Assembly (NCBI GenBank): GCA_963709395.1
Contig: CAVPWP010000020.1
Coordinates: 124,001 to 188,000 of the forward strand
Length of the DNA: 64,000 bases
DNA from: CAVPWP01 sp963709395
GTDB lineage: Bacteria; Pseudomonadota; Alphaproteobacteria; Rhodobacterales; Rhodobacteraceae
Direction: 5' to 3'
The position numbers and the translations under genes are program-made. Of the stretch, positions 60,824-64,000 are shown in pieces (the stretch's first letter is position 1; each line of letters starts with the position of its first letter). The notes beneath the pieces are model-generated. The model searched no databases and had not been told where the DNA came from. It was given only the letters and a program-made list of their open reading frames with translations.

Positions 60824-61246
60824 CTATTCGTCGGCCATCGCCTCTTCGGCCTCGACCCGGGCGCGGTCGGCGGCGCCCTTCGCGTCGGGGTCGCGGTCCA
60901 CCAGTTCGATGATCGCCATCGGCGCCATGTCACCGTAACGGAAGCCCGCTTTCAGGACGCGGGTATAGCCGCCGTTGCGCTCCTTGTAGCGGGGACCGAG
61001 CACCGCAAAGAGCTTTTCGACATGGGCATCCTGCTTGAGCTGCGCGGCCGCCTGGCGACGGGCATGCAGGTCGCCGCGCTTGCCCAGCGTGATCAGCTTG
61101 TCGGCGATGCGCTTGAGTTCCTTCGCCTTGGGCAGCGTGGTCTTGATCTGTTCGTGTTCGATGAGAGAGCCGGCCATGTTCGCGAAAAGCGCCTTGCGGT
61201 GCTCGTGTGTGCGATTGAGGCGGCGGTATCCGCTTGAATGACGCAT
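60824..61246 (-). CDS. rplQ: 50S ribosomal protein L17
   Basis: A 140-residue protein starting MRHSSGYRRLNRTHEHRKAL, the standard L17 N-terminus, with an acidic alphaproteobacterial tail. Last gene of the operon. Confidence 0.97.
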   Translation of the reverse strand: MRHSSGYRRLNRTHEHRKALFANMAGSLIEHEQIKTTLPKAKELKRIADKLITLGKRGDLHARRQAAAQLKQDAHVEKLFAVLGPRYKERNGGYTRVLKAGFRYGDMAPMAIIELVDRDPDAKGAADRARVEAEEAMADE

Positions 61247-61341
61247 GTGTCTTCTCCGTTTTGCCCTCTACGGGCGGTTTTGCTTTGTCCGGCAGAGGGT
61301 GCGTGCCCTCCGCTCACCTTGGGGCGGGATTGCCCGGTATG

Positions 61342-61363
61342 CGGCGGGCCCGAAAGCCCGCCG
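61342..61363 (-). terminator. Hairpin between rpoA and rplQ
   Basis: A perfect 8-bp stem (CGGCGGGC and complement) with a 6-base loop, 11 bases after the rpoA stop. No T tract, so likely a partial terminator or RNA-processing hairpin. Confidence 0.5.
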
Positions 61364-61374
61364 TGTCCTGTTTC

Positions 61375-62391
61375 TCAGAACTGGTCCTCGAACTTCTTGG
61401 CCAGATCCTCGATATTCTCAGGCGGCCATTCCTCGACGTCCATGCCAAGGTGAAGGCCCATGCCCGAAAGAACTTCCTTGATCTCGTTCAGCGACTTGCG
61501 GCCGAAGTTCGGGGTGCGCAGCATCTCGGCTTCGGTCTTCTGGATCAGGTCGCCGATATAGACGATATTGTCGTTCTTCAGGCAGTTGGCAGACCGCACC
61601 GACAGTTCCAGTTCGTCGACCTTCTTGAGAAGGAGCGGATTGAACTCGAGCCCCTCGTCCTCGTCGCCACGGCCAGCCGCTTCGGGCTCGTCGAAGTTGA
61701 CGAAGATCGACAGCTGGTCCTGCAGGATGCGCGCGGCATAGGCCACCGCATCATCGGGCGTCAGCGAGCCGTCGGTTTCAAGCTTGAGCGTCAGCTTGTC
61801 GTAGTCGAGCACCTGGCCCTCACGGGTCGGCTGCACATCGTAGCTCACGCGCTTGACAGGCGAATAGATCGCGTCGATCGGGATCAACCCGATGGGCGCA
61901 TCCTCGGGCCGATTCTTGTCAGCCGCGACATAGCCCTTGCCGGTGTTCACGGTCAGTTCCATGAACAGGTCGGCACCTTCATCGAGGTGGCAGATCACAT
62001 GATCCTTGTTCAGGATCTCGATCCCGGCAGTTTCCGAGATATCGCCGGCGGTGACGACCTGCGGCCCCTTGGCCGAGACCGACAGTCGCTTGGGGCCATC
62101 GACGTCCATACGGATCGACACGCCCTTGAGGTTGAGGACGATATCCGTGACGTCCTCGCGGACGCCGGCCACCGAGGAAAATTCGTGCAGGACGTTGTCG
62201 ATCTGGACGCTGGTGATCGCGGCGCCCTGAAGGCTCGACATCAGAACGCGGCGCAGTGCGTTGCCCAGCGTCAGACCGAAGCCACGCTCAAGCGGTTCGG
62301 CCACGACGGTGGCCTGACGCGCCGGGTCGTTTCCGGGCTTCACGTCAAGCTGCGTCGGCTTGATCAGTTCCTGCCAGTTCTTGTGGATCAT
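61375..62391 (-). CDS. rpoA: DNA-directed RNA polymerase subunit alpha
   Basis: A 338-residue subunit with N-terminal assembly domain (TLGNALRRVLMSSLQGAAITS) and C-terminal domain (about 255-320, LELSVRSANCLKNDNI) that contacts UP elements and activators. Normal length. Confidence 0.98.
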   Translation of the reverse strand: MIHKNWQELIKPTQLDVKPGNDPARQATVVAEPLERGFGLTLGNALRRVLMSSLQGAAITSVQIDNVLHEFSSVAGVREDVTDIVLNLKGVSIRMDVDGPKRLSVSAKGPQVVTAGDISETAGIEILNKDHVICHLDEGADLFMELTVNTGKGYVAADKNRPEDAPIGLIPIDAIYSPVKRVSYDVQPTREGQVLDYDKLTLKLETDGSLTPDDAVAYAARILQDQLSIFVNFDEPEAAGRGDEDEGLEFNPLLLKKVDELELSVRSANCLKNDNIVYIGDLIQKTEAEMLRTPNFGRKSLNEIKEVLSGMGLHLGMDVEEWPPENIEDLAKKFEDQF

Positions 62392-62449
62392 GCGGGTCTC
62401 CTCAATTCCTGCGTTCCGCCCATGTCCTTAGCGGTCAGCGCCCGAGGGT

Positions 62450-62490
62450 AAAAAAGCGTGACGCAGGCCACGCGAAGGGCGCGGCCTGCG
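62450..62490 (-). terminator. Attenuator-like hairpin and T run between rpsK and rpoA
   Basis: An 8-bp stem (CGCAGGCC and complement, 13-base loop) is followed on the minus strand by TCACGC and six Ts. It resembles an intrinsic terminator and would lower rpoA relative to rpsK unless read through. Confidence 0.55.
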
Positions 62491-62506
62491 GAAAAATCCA
62501 GTCCGG

Positions 62507-62899
62507 TCAGACGCGGCGGCGCTTGGGCGGGCGGCAGCCGTTGTGGGCCATCGGCGTCACGTCGCGGATCGACGTGATGTTGAAGCCAACGGCAGCCAGC
62601 GCGCGCAGGGCCGATTCGCGGCCCGATCCGGGACCCTGCACTTCGACCTCAAGCGTGCGCACGCCGTGTTCCTGCGCCTTGCGGCCGGCATCCTCGGCGG
62701 CCATCTGGGCCGCATAGGGCGTCGACTTGCGCGACCCCTTGAAGCCCATGGTGCCGGCCGACGACCAGGCAATCGCGTTGCCCTGCACGTCCGAGATCAG
62801 GATCTTGGTGTTGTTGAACGACGAATTCACATGAGCAACGCCGGCGGCGATGTTCTTGGAAACCTTCTTCTTGCCGCGTGCGCGGGTATCTCGTGCCAT
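62507..62899 (-). CDS. rpsK: 30S ribosomal protein S11
   Basis: A 130-residue protein containing GVAHVNSSFNNTKILISD and ending DVTPMAHNGCRPPKRRRV, diagnostic of S11. It follows rpsM by 12 bases. Confidence 0.98.
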   Translation of the reverse strand: MARDTRARGKKKVSKNIAAGVAHVNSSFNNTKILISDVQGNAIAWSSAGTMGFKGSRKSTPYAAQMAAEDAGRKAQEHGVRTLEVEVQGPGSGRESALRALAAVGFNITSIRDVTPMAHNGCRPPKRRRV

Positions 62900-62911
62900 C
62901 TCTGCTGCCCC

Positions 62912-63280
62912 TTACTTCTTCTTGCCGGCAATGGCCTTCGCGGGGCCCTTGCGCGTGCGTGCGTTGGTATGGGTGCGCTGGCCGCGCACAGGCAGGTTGC
63001 GGCGGTGACGAAGGCCGCGATAGCAGCCCAGATCCATCAGGCGCTTGATGTTCATCTGCGTCTCGCGGCGCAGGTCGCCCTCGACGGTGAAGTTGGCATC
63101 GATATGCTCGCGGATCGCCAGAACCTCGGAGTCGCTGAGTTCGTTGACCCGGCGGCTTTGCTCGATGTTCACGGCGTCGCAGATGGCGCGGGCGGAAGCC
63201 GGGCCGATTCCGGTGATATAGGTGAGGGCGATGGGAACCCGCTTTGCAGTCGGGATGTTCACGCCGGCAATACGTGCCAC
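62912..63280 (-). CDS. rpsM: 30S ribosomal protein S13
   Basis: A 122-residue protein, MARIAGVNIPTAKRVPIALT at the start and RGQRTHTNARTRKGPAKAI at the end, diagnostic of S13. First gene of this operon and preceded by its own promoter. Confidence 0.98.
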   Translation of the reverse strand: MARIAGVNIPTAKRVPIALTYITGIGPASARAICDAVNIEQSRRVNELSDSEVLAIREHIDANFTVEGDLRRETQMNIKRLMDLGCYRGLRHRRNLPVRGQRTHTNARTRKGPAKAIAGKKK

Positions 63281-63684
63281 GTTGTCTTGTCCTTTCGTTG
63301 CGAGCCCGTAGTTCCAGGCCCTTTTTTCACAACATCAAGCCCGAGGCTGCGGGCCACGGGCTCAAGCTGGCTGTCGGGGGCTTGACCTGCAGGCAAACCA
63401 ACGGGTCAAAGCGATTCTCTTTCGAGATGTGGTCAGATATGGGGTTGCGCGGGCAGGGTCAAGGCCGGATTGCCCGACCGGCCTGCCAGCCCGACCCAAA
63501 GGCCTCGTTCTGCGTCGGCCATCGTTCAGCCTACGATCCGCGGTTTCCCGCCGATCCGGGGAATCGCCATCACAATGGTCCTGTCAAGTCACGCATTGCA
63601 GGGGCCTCTGATGTATACTGACCGCGTCGGGCAGGACCGTGTCCCATCCGGGCGGCCTGCCACGGCGCTGGGGGATCGACGACC
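63281..63684. other. Upstream region of rpsM and the small HTH gene
   Basis: No gene seen. It holds the rpsM promoter at 63434-63462. A TATACT at 63614-63619 could be the -10 box for the plus-strand gene at 63685, but no matching -35 box was found. The rpsM transcript would have a leader of about 150 bases that could carry autoregulatory structure. Confidence 0.5.
63434..63462 (-). promoter_or_regulatory. Promoter of the rpsM-rpsK-rpoA-rplQ operon
   Basis: TTGACC and TATCTG are exactly 17 bases apart on the minus strand, about 150 bases upstream of rpsM. The same -10 sequence and spacing occur at the tRNA-Arg promoter in this window. Confidence 0.68.
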
Positions 63685-63924
63685 ATGGCACATTCATCCA
63701 CGGCCCCGACACGGGGTATCTCCGCCTCCCACTCCGAGGGTCACCTGACGATCGTTCGCAAGCTCGGGCCGATGCCGCGGCGGGCGCTGGCCGCGCTGCA
63801 CGACTACGGTCTCGATGATGACGAGATTGCCCGATATCTCGGGCTGAGCTGCGCTTCGGTCCGGCGGCTTTGCCGGACGCTCGGCGTCGAGACCGACGGT
63901 TCCGGCGGCCCGCGCCAGGGGTAG
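63685..63924 (+). CDS. Small helix-turn-helix protein
   Basis: A 79-residue protein. The segment ALHDYGLDDDEIARYLGLSCASVRRLCRTLGV reads as a helix-turn-helix. GGGGATCGACGACC precedes the ATG; the ribosome site is moderate. It lies on the opposite strand between rpsM and the probable adk, interrupting an arrangement that is usually collinear. No family name is recognised. Confidence 0.55.
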   Translation: MAHSSTAPTRGISASHSEGHLTIVRKLGPMPRRALAALHDYGLDDDEIARYLGLSCASVRRLCRTLGVETDGSGGPRQG

Positions 63925-63964
63925 CCCGCGCCCGGTGCCGCATGCGCCGCGACGGACAACGATC

Positions 63965-64000
63965 TTAGTCGAGGATCCGCGCGATCGCCGATGCGACCTC
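63965..64000 (-). CDS. 3' end of a minus-strand gene, probably adenylate kinase
   Basis: Twelve codons are visible, EVASAIARILD and a TAA stop at 63965-63967. In Rhodobacteraceae adk precedes rpsM, and adenylate kinases often end in a similar helix, so adk is inferred from position and this short tail only. Confidence 0.45.
   Translation of the reverse strand, partial: EVASAIARILD

Overview
The window is chromosomal DNA from a high-GC alphaproteobacterium, most likely of the Rhodobacteraceae (Paracoccaceae). The evidence is a bztABCD-type amino acid importer, the rpmH-rnpA-yidD ... yidC-MOSC-engB-argB order, the rpsM-rpsK-rpoA-rplQ block, a solo luxR-luxI pair, an ATP12-family chaperone and DUF6455, DUF1467 and DUF3833 genes. 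I see no insertion sequence, prophage, CRISPR array or origin. The identification rests on reading translations by eye, with no database search.

Layout. 0-6 kb: a sodium:solute symporter (5' end outside the window), a cNMP/CBS/DUF294 nucleotidyltransferase protein, a small membrane protein and a membrane-anchored exonuclease with PAS-like and kinase-like parts. 6-11 kb: housekeeping and poorly known genes (DUF6455, M48 lipoprotein, DCC protein, deacetylase, nitroreductase, EI24 protein, DUF1467, methylmalonyl-CoA epimerase). 11-24.4 kb: a galactoside-utilisation locus. Ten tightly packed minus-strand genes encode an ABC importer, alpha- and beta-galactosidases and all five steps of a De Ley-Doudoroff route from galactose to pyruvate plus glyceraldehyde-3-phosphate. 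Divergent iclR and ABC-ATPase genes face them across a short regulatory region with an inverted repeat. 24.4-27 kb: a MetE-like methyltransferase and xylose isomerase. 27-32 kb: an NhaP-type antiporter with a cNMP domain, a universal stress protein and a SulP transporter. 32-35.4 kb: a molybdate regulator and modABC with a perfect palindromic operator overlapping a promoter. 35.5-40.7 kb: lytic transglycosylase, tRNA-Arg(ACG), histidine kinase, and a disulfide oxidoreductase paired with a TVP38 membrane protein. 41-50.7 kb: rpmH, rnpA, yidD, ttcA, a degenerate GGDEF-EAL protein, yidC, MOSC, engB, argB and sixA. 50.7-55.4 kb: bztABCD. 55.4-59 kb: atp12, rluC-like, crcB, rarA. 59-60.7 kb: luxR-luxI with a divergent small gene. 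60.8-64 kb: rplQ, rpoA, rpsK, rpsM, a small helix-turn-helix gene and the probable 3' end of adk.

Sequence quality. Sixteen otherwise well-conserved genes are broken by about twenty single-base frame changes, nearly all one extra G or C in a GC run, several in the same GG(G)CATC context. I treat these as probable sequence errors, give whole-gene coordinates, and state where the frame changes.
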